In this document: positions 25,755-34,588 of the stretch, piece by piece
How positions within the stretch are numbered: the stretch's first letter is position 1
Layout: every line of letters begins with the position of its first letter
Source of the DNA: UBA11524 sp045591175
Lineage (GTDB): Bacteria; Bacillota; Clostridia; Christensenellales; Aristaeellaceae
Length of the DNA stretch: 64,000 bases
Reading direction: 5' to 3'
Assembly (NCBI GenBank): GCA_045591175.1
Contig: JAZNSI010000039.1
Coordinates: 1 to 64,000, forward strand
The notes under the pieces: model-generated
What the model saw: only the letters and a program-made list of their open reading frames with translations
What the model was told of the DNA's origin: nothing
Databases searched by the model: none
Program-made: the position numbers and the translations under genes

Positions 25755-27818
25755 TTATTTCACATCAGCCGCCATGCGGTACGCCTCGTCATAGAGCCAG
25801 TTCTGGCTGCTCAGGGGCGTGTTCACGCCGGGGTAGCGGCGGCGGTAGTTGCCGTCTGGCTGCTGCTCGCGAGCCTGCACGTTGTCCCGCCAGATCACGT
25901 CGAAAATGCGCTCCAGCCGCGCTTTGCAGCCTTCGTCCAGAATGGGCGTGGCGACCTCGACGCGGCGCAGGGTATTGCGGGTCATCCAGTCCGCGGAGGA
26001 GATGAACATCTTCGCCTTCGAGCCTTCGCCGAAGATGTAAATGCGGCTGTGCTCCAGGAAGCGTCCTACCACGCTGATGATGCGGATGTTGTCCGTCTCC
26101 CCCACCACGCCGCCCCACAGGCAGCAAATGCCGCGGACGATCATATCGATCTGCACGCCGGCCTGGCTGGCCTCGATCAGCTTGTCGATCAATGTCTTGT
26201 CGGTCAGGCTGTTCATCTTCAGGCGGATGACACCCTTCTGCCCGGCTTTGACCTTGGCAATCTCGCCGTCGATCATGTCAATCAGCTTGTTCTGCAGGCA
26301 ATGGGGCGCGACCAGCAGAGTCTGCATGTGATCGACCGTCTCACCCTCCAGCAACGCTTCGAAAACCGCCTTTGCGTCCAGGCCGATCTCCTCACGCGCC
26401 GTCATGTAGCTGATGTCGGTGTAGAGTCGGGCTGTCTTCTCGTTGTAGTTGCCCGTGCCGATCTGGGTGATGTACTGGGTACCCTGCTCGGTTTTGCGGG
26501 TGATCAGGCACAGCTTGGAGTGCACCTTCAGCCGCTCCACGCCGTAGATGACATGGCAGCCCGCGCGCTCCAGGCGGCGGCTCCACTCGATGTTGTTCTC
26601 CTCATCAAAGCGGGCCTTGAGCTCCACCAGCACGTCCACCTGCTTGCCGTTCTCGGCGGCCTCCACCAGGGCTTCCACCACCTTGGAGTCACGGGCCAGG
26701 CGGTACAGCGTCATGCGGATGGAGGTCACCTTCGGATCGTGCGCAGCCTCAGTCAGCATGTTCAGGAAGGGCCGGATGGACTGGTAGGGATAGTGCAGCA
26801 GCACGTCCTTCTCCGCGACCTGATCCATGATGGGCCGATTCATGTCGATGTCCGGGGTTTTCTGCGGATGGCGGGGCGCATAGAACAGCTCCGCATGGCT
26901 GCGCAGATTGTCCTGAATGCCGAAGAGGAAGCTGACGTCCAGGGGCGTGTCGTACTCGTACACGCGGTCCATGCTCAGCTTCAGCTCATTGCACAGGCGC
27001 TGGATGATGCCCACGTCGATCTGCCGGGACAGTTCCAGCCGCACCGGGCACAGCTTCTGGCGGAGCTTGACGACCTCCGCCATGTGATCGCGGTAGTTGA
27101 GATCCTCGTCGTACACCGCGTCCGCATCGATGTCCGCGCTGCGGGTGATGCGCGCCAGCGTCTTGCTGACCACCTTATACCCGGGGAACATCTCCGGCAG
27201 GAAGTGGAGGATCAGCTCCTCCGCCAGCATGAAGCAGCCCGTGCGCTCCGGGATGGCGATCAGCCGCGGGAACACGCCGGTCCCGCAGGGCACGATGCCG
27301 ATCTTCTGCTTTTCAGCTTTCTTGTCGCCCTTCGTGCCCAGCACAGCCACCGCGTAGATGTCCTTGTTCTTGAGGAACGGGAAGCTCTGCTTTTTGCCGA
27401 CGATGTAGGTCGCCATCAGCGGCAGGAATTCCCGGCGGAACATCTCCCGCAGGTAGTCGCTGCTCTCCTGGCTGATCTCGCGGAAGTTGACGATGCTGAT
27501 GCCCTGCTCGTGCAGCCTTTCCAGCAGCGCCGCATAGGTGCGGTCACGGCGATGGCACAGCTCGCGGATACGGCTGATACAGGCCTCGATCTGCTCGCCG
27601 GGGGTCATGCGAGTCTTATTCTCGCGGGACTCCTTGTCCAGCAGCATCTGGTCGTGCAGGGAGCCGATGCGCACCATGAAGAATTCGTCCAGATTGCTCT
27701 GGAAGATGGACAAGAAAGACAGCCGCTCGCACAGCGGGACACGCTCGTCCTCCGCCTCCTCCAGCACGCGCTCGTTGAAGCGCAGCCAGGACAATTCTCG
27801 ATTTTCAAGGCAATTCAT
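25755..27818 (-). CDS. ppk1: Polyphosphate kinase 1
   Basis: A 687-residue enzyme that polymerises the gamma phosphate of ATP into inorganic polyphosphate, at the inner membrane face. The N-terminal domain begins NRELSWLRFNERVLEEA and the catalytic PLD-like domains include KVHSKLCLI, with the His that becomes phosphorylated, and GTGNYNEKTARLYTD. Length is standard. The ATG at 27818 has AGAAGG 9 bases upstream. It follows recG by 25 bases, an uncommon linkage, and continues into the S51-like gene. Confidence 0.95.
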   Translation of the reverse strand: MNCLENRELSWLRFNERVLEEAEDERVPLCERLSFLSIFQSNLDEFFMVRIGSLHDQMLLDKESRENKTRMTPGEQIEACISRIRELCHRRDRTYAALLERLHEQGISIVNFREISQESSDYLREMFRREFLPLMATYIVGKKQSFPFLKNKDIYAVAVLGTKGDKKAEKQKIGIVPCGTGVFPRLIAIPERTGCFMLAEELILHFLPEMFPGYKVVSKTLARITRSADIDADAVYDEDLNYRDHMAEVVKLRQKLCPVRLELSRQIDVGIIQRLCNELKLSMDRVYEYDTPLDVSFLFGIQDNLRSHAELFYAPRHPQKTPDIDMNRPIMDQVAEKDVLLHYPYQSIRPFLNMLTEAAHDPKVTSIRMTLYRLARDSKVVEALVEAAENGKQVDVLVELKARFDEENNIEWSRRLERAGCHVIYGVERLKVHSKLCLITRKTEQGTQYITQIGTGNYNEKTARLYTDISYMTAREEIGLDAKAVFEALLEGETVDHMQTLLVAPHCLQNKLIDMIDGEIAKVKAGQKGVIRLKMNSLTDKTLIDKLIEASQAGVQIDMIVRGICCLWGGVVGETDNIRIISVVGRFLEHSRIYIFGEGSKAKMFISSADWMTRNTLRRVEVATPILDEGCKARLERIFDVIWRDNVQAREQQPDGNYRRRYPGVNTPLSSQNWLYDEAYRMAADVK

Positions 27819-27843
27819 ATATCAAACCTTCTTTCGGTTGATG

Positions 27844-29847
27844 TCAGTTCAGCGCCACCTGACGCAGCTTTTCGCCATAAAAGCGCAGCGCGACCGTTTC
27901 CACCGCCGCCCGTTCGGCCGACAGGGATGCGTCCGCGCGGAGCTGCTTCATGCAGTTGGCAGCTTCTTCAAGCAGCTTCACGTCGCCGTCCAGCAGGAAG
28001 CCCTGCAGCATTTCGCCGGACTGGCGCGTGCCCATCAGGTCGCCGGGGCCGCGCAATTCGAGGTCCTTCTGCGCCACCAGGAAGCCGTCGTTGGTCTGCG
28101 TCAGGATGCGCAGGCGCTCGTTTTCCTCCGCCAGCAGGAAGCACCAGGATTCCACACTTCCGCGTCCAACGCGGCCGCGCAGCTGATGCAGCTGGCTCAG
28201 GCCGTAGCGCTCGGCATTTTCGATAATCATGACGGAGGCGTTGGGCACGTTCACGCCCACCTCGATGACCGTGGTGGACACCAGCACGTCCAGCGCGCCG
28301 GCAGCGAAATCCGCCAGCACCTGCGCCTTGTCGTCCGCCTTTTGGGTGCCCCAGGTGAGCCCCACGCGAAGCCCGTGCAGCACGCCGTGGACAAGGTCAT
28401 CGTAGGTTTCCTTCGCGCTGCGGACGTCCTCAAGCATTTCGCTTTCGTCCACCAGCGGGCAGACCACATAGCCCTGCCGGCCCTTGGCAACCGCCTCGCG
28501 CAGGAAGCCATACATGGCCTCGCGCCTGTTTTCCGGCACGATGCGTGTCTTGACCGGCGTGCGGCCCGGAGGCAGCTCGTCCACCACGGAAACGTCCAGG
28601 TCGCCGTAGAGGATCAGCGCCAGCGTGCGCGGGATGGGCGTGGCGGACATGACCAGCACATGGGGCGCCTTGTCGTTCGCAGCGCCTTTCTCCTGCAAGG
28701 TTGAACGCTGCCGCACGCCGAAGCGGTGCTGTTCGTCAGTGACCACGAGGCCGAGGTTCTTGTATGCCACGCCTTCGCTGATCAGCGCATGGGTGCCAAA
28801 GGCAACATCCCACTCGCCGGATGCACAGGCCGCATGGGCAGCGCGCTTTTCCTTGGCCTTCATGCTGCCGATCAGCAACCCGCAGCGGATGCCCAGCGGT
28901 TCCAGCATGGCCTTGGCAGACTCATAGTGCTGCCTTGCGAGGATCTCCGTCGGGGCCATCATCGCAGCCTGGAAACCCGCCTTGCACACCATCGCGAACG
29001 CACCAAATGCCAGCGCGGTCTTGCCGCAGCCCACGTCGCCCTGGATAAGGCGGCTCATGGCGCGGGTTTTGCGCAGATCAGCGGCCACTTCCTCCAATAC
29101 GCGCTTCTGCGCACCCGTCGGCGGGAAAGGCATCGTCGCCCAGAAATCCGCCGTGGCAGTATCTCTCAGCGGGATAGGCATGCCATCTTCCTTATGCTGC
29201 CGCATCAGCCCCAGCGCTGCCTGGTACATCAGCATCTGCTCAAATGCCAGACGACGGCGAGCCATCTTGAGGTTCTCGAAATTCGCCGGGAAGTGCGCCT
29301 CCCGCAACGCGAAGTTCAGCTCACACAGACCGTGACGCAGCCGCAGCGCGTTGGGCAGCGTCTCCGGGCAGGTGTCGTCCACCTGATCGAGGGCCTGCTC
29401 CATCATCGTGCGGAAGGACTTCGCCGGGATGCCCTTGATCGCCCGGTACACCGGCTGGATGGACTTTTCCGCCACGATGGACGCATTTTGCAGCACGCGG
29501 CGGCCATTCTTCTCCGCCACCCGGCCAAAGAGCATCACCGGCTCCCCCACCGGAAGCTGCTGCATCATCCACGGCTGATTGTACCACGCCAACGACAGCC
29601 GTCCGGAGTCATCATGCAGCGAGGCCGTCACCCGCACCAGCCCGTTGAAGCGGCTGTACTTGGGGCTGTCCGGCACCACGCCCATGACGAGCACTTCGCC
29701 GCGCGCCTCCTTGCAGGGCACGATCTGCGTGCGGTCCTCGTAGCGCACGGGCAGGGTGTAAAGCAAATCGCGCAATGAGACAATGCCCACTGCGCGAAGG
29801 GATTCCATTCGTGCAGGGCCAACGCCCCGCATTTCAGAAAGTTCCAT
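27844..29847 (-). CDS. recG: ATP-dependent DNA helicase RecG
   Basis: A 667-residue branch-migrating helicase for stalled forks and recombination intermediates. The N-terminal wedge domain starts with the helix-hairpin-helix-like MRGVGPARMESLRAVGI. Helicase motifs include Walker A GDVGCGKT, motif II DEQHRFGVRQR, motif III MSATPIPRTLAL and motif VI QLRGRVGRG. The ATG at 29847 begins 2 bases after the fakA stop, so translation is likely coupled. asp23-fakA-recG is a conserved Bacillota order. Confidence 0.96.
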   Translation of the reverse strand: MELSEMRGVGPARMESLRAVGIVSLRDLLYTLPVRYEDRTQIVPCKEARGEVLVMGVVPDSPKYSRFNGLVRVTASLHDDSGRLSLAWYNQPWMMQQLPVGEPVMLFGRVAEKNGRRVLQNASIVAEKSIQPVYRAIKGIPAKSFRTMMEQALDQVDDTCPETLPNALRLRHGLCELNFALREAHFPANFENLKMARRRLAFEQMLMYQAALGLMRQHKEDGMPIPLRDTATADFWATMPFPPTGAQKRVLEEVAADLRKTRAMSRLIQGDVGCGKTALAFGAFAMVCKAGFQAAMMAPTEILARQHYESAKAMLEPLGIRCGLLIGSMKAKEKRAAHAACASGEWDVAFGTHALISEGVAYKNLGLVVTDEQHRFGVRQRSTLQEKGAANDKAPHVLVMSATPIPRTLALILYGDLDVSVVDELPPGRTPVKTRIVPENRREAMYGFLREAVAKGRQGYVVCPLVDESEMLEDVRSAKETYDDLVHGVLHGLRVGLTWGTQKADDKAQVLADFAAGALDVLVSTTVIEVGVNVPNASVMIIENAERYGLSQLHQLRGRVGRGSVESWCFLLAEENERLRILTQTNDGFLVAQKDLELRGPGDLMGTRQSGEMLQGFLLDGDVKLLEEAANCMKQLRADASLSAERAAVETVALRFYGEKLRQVALN

Positions 29848-29849
29848 TT

Positions 29850-31517
29850 TTACTCCACAGAGATCAGGTAGTAGTACAGCGGCTGACCGCCCATGAGGCA
29901 GTCGCAGTCGCAATCGGGATACTTCTCGGCAATCTCGGCGGTGATGGCTTCCGCGTCTTCCTTGGTCACGTCAGCGCCGTAGTAGACGGTGATCAGCTCC
30001 GCCTCGTCGTCAATGATGGCGGTCATCATTTCCATGACCACATCATGCACGGAGTTGCCGGAGTACTCGATCTGGCCGTTGTGCATGCCGATGATGTCGT
30101 CCTTGTGGATCTGCACGCCGTTGTACTCGCTGTCGCGCACGGCATAGGTGACAGTGCCGGTCTTGACATGGTTGGCAGCCTCGGCCATGCGCTCGGCATT
30201 CTCCTCGGCGGAGGCGTCAGGCTGGAAGGCGACCGCGGCAGCAATGCCCATCGCCACGTTCTTGGTGGGGATGACGTGGACTTCCTTTTCCGCCAGCTCC
30301 GCCGCCTGATTGGCCGCGAAGATCACGTTGCCGTTGTTCGGGAAGACGAACACGCACTTGGCGTTGACGGCGTTGATGGCACTGAGGATGTCATCCACGG
30401 AGGGATTCATGGTCTGGCCGCCCTCGACGATATGGTCGACGGTCAGGTCACGGAAGATGTTGGAGAAACCTTCGCCCAGGGACACAGCCACCATGCCGTA
30501 TTCCTTCTCGGGCTCAGCGGGAGCAGCGGGTGCAGCGGGGATCGCCGCGGGAGCCTTTTCGCCCTCCAGCTTGCGCTTCATGTCCAGCATGTTGTCGATC
30601 TTGATGTTCACCAGCTCGCCCAGCTCAATGCCGTACTCGATGGCATTGCCGGGGTTATTGGTGTGCACATGCACCTTGGTTTCCGTCATGTCTCCGGTGA
30701 CCTGCACGCGGTCGCCAATGCGGTTGAGGCGGCGGCGGAAAGAGTCCACGTCGCCCTCGGTGCAGTCCTCGCGGAAGTTCACGATGGTGAACTCGGTGCA
30801 GTAAGCGTTCTTGATCTCGCCGGAGAGGTCATGGATGTCTTCCTCCACGACGGAGCAGTCTCCCGCCAGCAGAGCCGCAGGATCAGCGATCTCCTCGCCG
30901 CGCATGCAGGCCACATAGCCGGTGTAGATCAGCAACAGGCCGCGTCCGCCGGAGTCAACCACGCCAGCAGCCTTCAGCGGGGGCAGCATTTCGGGCGTCT
31001 TGCGCAGAATGGCTTCGCCGCTGGTCAGGATGACGTTCATCAGGCCATCGTAATCATCGGGATTCAGCTCGGTGAACTTGATGGCATCCTCCGCGATGAC
31101 GCGGGCAACGGTCAGGATGGTACCCTCCTTGGGCTTCATGACCGCCTTGTACGCCTTGTCAGAGCCAGCCTTTAGGGCCTGGGCAAACTGAACAGGCGTG
31201 ATCTTCTCCACACCCTTGAGGGCCGTGGCGAAGCCGCGCAGCAGCTGGGAGGTAATAACGCCGGAGTTGCCGCGGGCGCCCTTGAGCGCACCCTTGGAAA
31301 TCGCGGCGGCAGCTTCGTCGGCACGCAGATATTCCTTGGCGTTGATCTCACGCACAGCGCTCTGCATGGTCAGGCTCATATTGGTGCCCGTATCACCGTC
31401 GGGCACGGGGAAGACGTTCAGGGCGTCCACTGCTTCGCGGTTCTGCTCCAGCAGATTCGCGCCGGCGATGAGCATATCGCGCAGCAGCAGGCCATCAATT
31501 ACTTTATGCTGTATCAA
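29850..31517 (-). CDS. fakA: Fatty acid kinase FakA (DAK2/YloV family)
   Basis: ATP-dependent kinase that phosphorylates fatty acids held by a DegV-type FakB carrier. The 555-residue protein starts MIQHKVIDGLLLRDMLIAGA and has the DhaL nucleotide domain (NVFPVPDGDTGTNM, residues about 37-50), a central cysteine-containing region and a C-terminal domain ending in GGQPLYYYLISVE. I chose TTG at 31517 because GGAGG is 8 bases upstream and the resulting N-terminus matches the family; an ATG at 31532 has no ribosome site. No fakB is adjacent, but a DegV gene lies at 45950. Confidence 0.9.
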   Translation of the reverse strand: MIQHKVIDGLLLRDMLIAGANLLEQNREAVDALNVFPVPDGDTGTNMSLTMQSAVREINAKEYLRADEAAAAISKGALKGARGNSGVITSQLLRGFATALKGVEKITPVQFAQALKAGSDKAYKAVMKPKEGTILTVARVIAEDAIKFTELNPDDYDGLMNVILTSGEAILRKTPEMLPPLKAAGVVDSGGRGLLLIYTGYVACMRGEEIADPAALLAGDCSVVEEDIHDLSGEIKNAYCTEFTIVNFREDCTEGDVDSFRRRLNRIGDRVQVTGDMTETKVHVHTNNPGNAIEYGIELGELVNIKIDNMLDMKRKLEGEKAPAAIPAAPAAPAEPEKEYGMVAVSLGEGFSNIFRDLTVDHIVEGGQTMNPSVDDILSAINAVNAKCVFVFPNNGNVIFAANQAAELAEKEVHVIPTKNVAMGIAAAVAFQPDASAEENAERMAEAANHVKTGTVTYAVRDSEYNGVQIHKDDIIGMHNGQIEYSGNSVHDVVMEMMTAIIDDEAELITVYYGADVTKEDAEAITAEIAEKYPDCDCDCLMGGQPLYYYLISVE

Positions 31518-31578
31518 AGGTCGTTCCTCCATTCGGCCTGTGTCCGGGTATCCGTGCACAGGGTTCGCTTTTTCGGTA

Positions 31579-31929
31579 TCAGACGCGGATGCCCTCCACC
31601 GAGATGTTCACCTTGCGCACCTTCACGCCGGTCATGCTTTCCAGCTTGTAGCGCACCTGATCGACAATGGTCTTGCACACCTCCGCGATGGAGATGCCGT
31701 ATTCCACGACGATGAACAGGTCCACATCCAGCATATCGCCGACGTTGCGGATCTGCACGCCCTTGGAAAGATTCTCCCTGCCGAGCCACTCGACGATCCC
31801 GTCCTTGGCCCGCTTGGAGGACATCGCGACAATGCCGTAGCATTCAAGCGCCGCATAACCCACGACCTTCATCATCACGTCCTCGGTGATGTAGATCGTG
31901 CCGACGTCATTTTTGATCTTGCATTCCAT
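31579..31929 (-). CDS. Asp23/Gls24 family envelope stress protein
   Basis: A 116-residue YloU/Asp23-type protein with IYITEDVMMKVVGYAALECYGIVAMSS and the late VRKVNISVEGIRV. These proteins attach near the membrane and are made in large amounts in some species; YloU is usually the gene just before yloV (fakA), as here. The ATG at 31929 follows AAGGAGG at about 10 bases. It is the first gene of a five-gene operon. Confidence 0.9.
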   Translation of the reverse strand: MECKIKNDVGTIYITEDVMMKVVGYAALECYGIVAMSSKRAKDGIVEWLGRENLSKGVQIRNVGDMLDVDLFIVVEYGISIAEVCKTIVDQVRYKLESMTGVKVRKVNISVEGIRV

Positions 31930-32034
31930 GCTTGCGTCTACCTCCTTGCTCCTTGCTCCTTGTGCCAGGGGCAGTCCCCACAGATAACAGACGTTTTTCC
32001 ACGTCAAAGATACCCATAGTTGGGGTCATTATGT

Positions 32035-32063
32035 AGTATACAGGATTTTGCGCTTTTTAGCAA
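32035..32063 (-). promoter_or_regulatory. Promoter of the asp23-fakA-recG-ppk operon
   Basis: Minus strand: TTGCTA (32063-32058), 17 bases, TATACT (32040-32035). The leader to the asp23 start would be about 100 bases. Confidence 0.75.
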
Positions 32064-32115
32064 GGCTTTTTTCATTTCTTTGGGGGATATTTATTTGCAT
32101 TTCAAACATAATGTA

Positions 32116-32147
32116 ACAAAAAACGCCCTTCCCCTCGGGGAAAGGCG
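32116..32147 (-). terminator. Terminator of the secreted SH3-protein gene
   Basis: Minus strand: CGCCTTTCCCC, a CGA loop, GGGGAAGGGCG, then a run of T. It lies 8 bases past the stop codon and about 50 bases upstream of the asp23 promoter. Confidence 0.85.
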
Positions 32148-32154
32148 AAAGAAA

Positions 32155-32985
32155 TCAATCCTGATTCAGCGTGAGATTCTGCTCCTGTACCCAGCCATAC
32201 CAGCCCTCCGCTTCCACGGTGTACCAGCTGCCATTCCTGGCGTGAACAAGCACCTGCGTACCGGTGGGCCAGACGACGGTTTTGGCCTTGGAGGTGGATG
32301 CCTCCGCATAGACGGTGACCTTTCCGCTGCCGTCGGTCTTGCCCTTGACATGCAGCGTACCGAAGCCGATAGCCGCGTCCTTGCCGTCGTGGAAGAGCAG
32401 GCAGTCGGTACGGATATAGCCCTCCACATCATCCTCATAGCGGATTTTGGTGAAGTTGCCGCCGTTGTACTCCAGAATGGCCACGACCTTGCCGGACTTG
32501 CCCTTCTCGATCACCTTGGCGCTGCCGCCCTCGGTTTCGCGGATGGAGGCTTCGCCCGTACGGGGAGCGTACACGATGCCCAGCAGATGATCTGCATCCA
32601 CATTGTCGGCGAACTTCAAATGGTGGGTAGGCACGGTGACCTCATCCCCCTGGGAGGTGATGACCGTGGTTTCCGTCAGGCCCAGCTTCACCAGCCGCAC
32701 CAGCAGCGCGCGGCTGCCCTCGCCATAATGCGCCTTGGTCCATTCCTCGGAGAGCGTTGCATCGAAGTCCAGCGCATCGGAATTGCCGTCGCTGGTGTAC
32801 ATGCGGCCCGGGAAATACTTCGCGCAGTAATCCGCCAGGGCCTGGGGATCATTCGCGATCTCCGCCGGCAGCAGCACCATCGAGCCATCCTGGAAATAGA
32901 CGATCACATTCTGCTGCGCTTCCTCGGCAAAGGCAAAGCCCGTCAGCATCATGCAGGCCAGGACGATCATCAGCCACTTCTTCAT
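32155..32985 (-). CDS. Secreted protein with SH3-like domains
   Basis: A 276-residue protein with a signal peptide (MKKWLMIVLACMMLTGFAFA) and no lipobox, so probably released or held non-covalently at the surface. The C-terminal half has two SH3b-like blocks: YNGGNFTKIRYEDDVEGYIRTDCLL and NGSWYTVEAEGWYGWVQEQNL. SH3b domains usually bind peptidoglycan or its peptides. The N-terminal half (about residues 25-120) matches nothing I recognise. The ATG follows GGAGGG. Single-gene unit with its own promoter, whose minus-35 overlaps that of the divergent T-box operon. Confidence 0.78.
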   Translation of the reverse strand: MKKWLMIVLACMMLTGFAFAEEAQQNVIVYFQDGSMVLLPAEIANDPQALADYCAKYFPGRMYTSDGNSDALDFDATLSEEWTKAHYGEGSRALLVRLVKLGLTETTVITSQGDEVTVPTHHLKFADNVDADHLLGIVYAPRTGEASIRETEGGSAKVIEKGKSGKVVAILEYNGGNFTKIRYEDDVEGYIRTDCLLFHDGKDAAIGFGTLHVKGKTDGSGKVTVYAEASTSKAKTVVWPTGTQVLVHARNGSWYTVEAEGWYGWVQEQNLTLNQD

Positions 32986-33017
32986 AACATGCCCTCCATG
33001 TATGGGTATACCTGGTT

Positions 33018-33046
33018 ATCATACCACAAAAATTCAGCCTTGACAA
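33018..33046 (-). promoter_or_regulatory. Promoter of the secreted SH3-protein gene
   Basis: Minus strand: TTGTCA (33046-33041), 17 bases, TATGAT (33023-33018). Its minus-35 shares five bases with the minus-35 of the divergent tyrosine operon promoter. Confidence 0.7.
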
Positions 33047-33068
33047 GGGCGGCAAAAGGGCATATAAT
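33040..33068 (+). promoter_or_regulatory. Consensus sigma-A promoter of the T-box operon
   Basis: TTGACA (33040-33045), exactly 17 bases, TATAAT (33063-33068): a full 12 of 12 match. Transcription should begin near 33075, just ahead of the T-box leader. Expression is then set mainly by attenuation. Confidence 0.9.
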
Positions 33069-33074
33069 ACCATC

Positions 33075-33346
33075 CAACAGGGCAATGAGGAGACGAGTAG
33101 CCTGCCTGTCATGCATCTTCAGAGAGCTTCCGGTCGCTGCGAGGAAGCGGTGCGTGCGAAGAGGTGAAGTACAGCTCCGAGCCATGGACTGAACGCTTTG
33201 GTCAGTAGGTTCCATCCGGTGCGCCGGTTACAGCGCGGGAGGAATGATCGTTCCTCGCTGAGGGCTGACGTATATGCCAGCCGAACGGAAGTGGTACCGT
33301 GATGTATGCATCACCTTCCCCGGTATGTGCCGGAGAAGGTGTTTTT
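33075..33346 (+). promoter_or_regulatory. T-box leader, tyrosine specific
   Basis: A complete tRNA-sensing leader. Stem I begins near GAGGAGACGAGTAG with AGAGAGC and GCTGCGAG distal elements. The candidate specifier is TAC (Tyr) at 33170-33172, followed by the usual purine (A). A stem III-like hairpin spans about 33231-33260. The antiterminator pairs GGAAG (33287-33291) with CTTCC (33315-33319) and GTGATG (33299-33304) with CATCAC (33309-33314); its bulge TGGTACC (33292-33298) carries TGGT, complementary to a tRNA ending ACCA. The competing terminator is CACCTTCCCCGG (33312-33323) with CCGGAGAAGGTG (33330-33341), then five T. tyrS downstream confirms the amino acid. Confidence 0.93.
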
Positions 33347-33370
33347 CATTTTTAGGGAGAGTGATTTACG

Positions 33371-34555
33371 ATGAAACTGGATGAACTGAAGTACGCCAGC
33401 CGGTTTGACAACGTGTCCGGCAGCGCCATCCGCGAGATCTTCAAGCTCATTGCCAAGCCCGGCATGATCTCCTTCGCGGGCGGCAACCCGGCCAAGTCCG
33501 CCCTGCCGGATGACGTCTGCGCTCAGATCGCAAAGGAGGTGCTGCAGCAGGATGGTAAGGCCATCCTCCAGTATGGCGCCACCGAGGGCTATGCGCCCCT
33601 GCTGGAGAGCCTGCGCGCCTATGCCGAGGAAGCCCTGGGCTGCAAGGTGGACGGCATCCTGCCCACCACCGGCTCCACCCAGGCGATGGATCTGCTGTGC
33701 AAGGCCCTGATCAATCCCGGCGACGTGATCCTGGTGGAGAACCCCACCTTCCTGGGCAACATGCAGTGCATGCGCCTGTACGAGGCCAACCTCGTGCCCG
33801 TGGAGAGCGACGACGGCGGCATCATCATCGAGAAGCTGGAAGAGACCATTATCAAGCACAAGCCGAAGATCCTCTATACCATCCCGACCTTCCAGAATCC
33901 CACCGGCAAGACCCTCGCGGCGGATCGCCGTCAGCCCATTACCGAGCTGGCTGCGAAGTACGGCGTGGTCGTCGCCGAGGATGATCCCTACCGCGACCTG
34001 CGGTATTCCGGCACGGCGCTGCCTTCCATCAAGTCCTACGACAAAGAGGGCTGGGTGATGTTCCTGGGCTCGTTTTCGAAGATCATCTCCCCCGGCCTGC
34101 GTGTGGGCTACATGGCGGGCGATCCCCGTATCCTGCGCAAGTGCACCGTGGGCAAGCAGTCTGCTGACGTGCATACCTCCAACCTGACCCAGGCGATCGT
34201 CGATCAGTTCCTGCGCCGCAATCTTCTGCCGGAGCATATCAGGACGATCTGCGCTTCCTACAAGGAGCAGATGGACGCCATGATGGAGGAGCTCGCCACC
34301 TTCCCTGCCGGCACCACCTACACCAAGCCCGAGGGCGGCCTGTTCATCTGGGTGGAGCTGCCCGAGCACCTCAACGCGCTGGAGCTGATGAGCAAGTGCG
34401 TTGAGCGCGGCGTGGCTTACGTCCCCGGCACCCACTTCTTTGCTGAGGGCGGGCATGACAACACCCTGCGCCTGAACTTCTCCAACTCCACCGTGGAGCA
34501 GATCCACACCGGTATGGCCGTCATCCGCGAGGTCATCGCGGAGGCGTCAAAATAA
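33371..34555 (+). CDS. PLP-dependent class I/II aminotransferase under Tyr T-box control
   Basis: A 394-residue fold-type I aminotransferase of the group related to 2-aminoadipate and aromatic aminotransferases and to the catalytic half of MocR proteins, without the HTH. Key features are the N-terminal GMISFAGGNPA, the cofactor-stacking and Asp/Tyr region VVVAEDDPYRDLRYSG, and the Schiff-base lysine Lys237 in GSFSKIISPGLRVGY. Substrate cannot be read from sequence. As the first gene behind a tyrosine-responsive T-box and before tyrS, it is likely a tyrosine or aromatic aminotransferase, perhaps making tyrosine from 4-hydroxyphenylpyruvate; this is an inference. GGGAG lies about 11 bases before the ATG. 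Confidence 0.88.
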   Translation: MKLDELKYASRFDNVSGSAIREIFKLIAKPGMISFAGGNPAKSALPDDVCAQIAKEVLQQDGKAILQYGATEGYAPLLESLRAYAEEALGCKVDGILPTTGSTQAMDLLCKALINPGDVILVENPTFLGNMQCMRLYEANLVPVESDDGGIIIEKLEETIIKHKPKILYTIPTFQNPTGKTLAADRRQPITELAAKYGVVVAEDDPYRDLRYSGTALPSIKSYDKEGWVMFLGSFSKIISPGLRVGYMAGDPRILRKCTVGKQSADVHTSNLTQAIVDQFLRRNLLPEHIRTICASYKEQMDAMMEELATFPAGTTYTKPEGGLFIWVELPEHLNALELMSKCVERGVAYVPGTHFFAEGGHDNTLRLNFSNSTVEQIHTGMAVIREVIAEASK

Positions 34556-34588
34556 GCAATATACGACACGCATAAAGGAGGATTCCCC

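Noticed and set aside
33169..33171. GTA (Val) as T-box specifier
   Set aside because: The base after GTA would be C, where a purine is expected; TAC one base later is followed by A and tyrS lies downstream.
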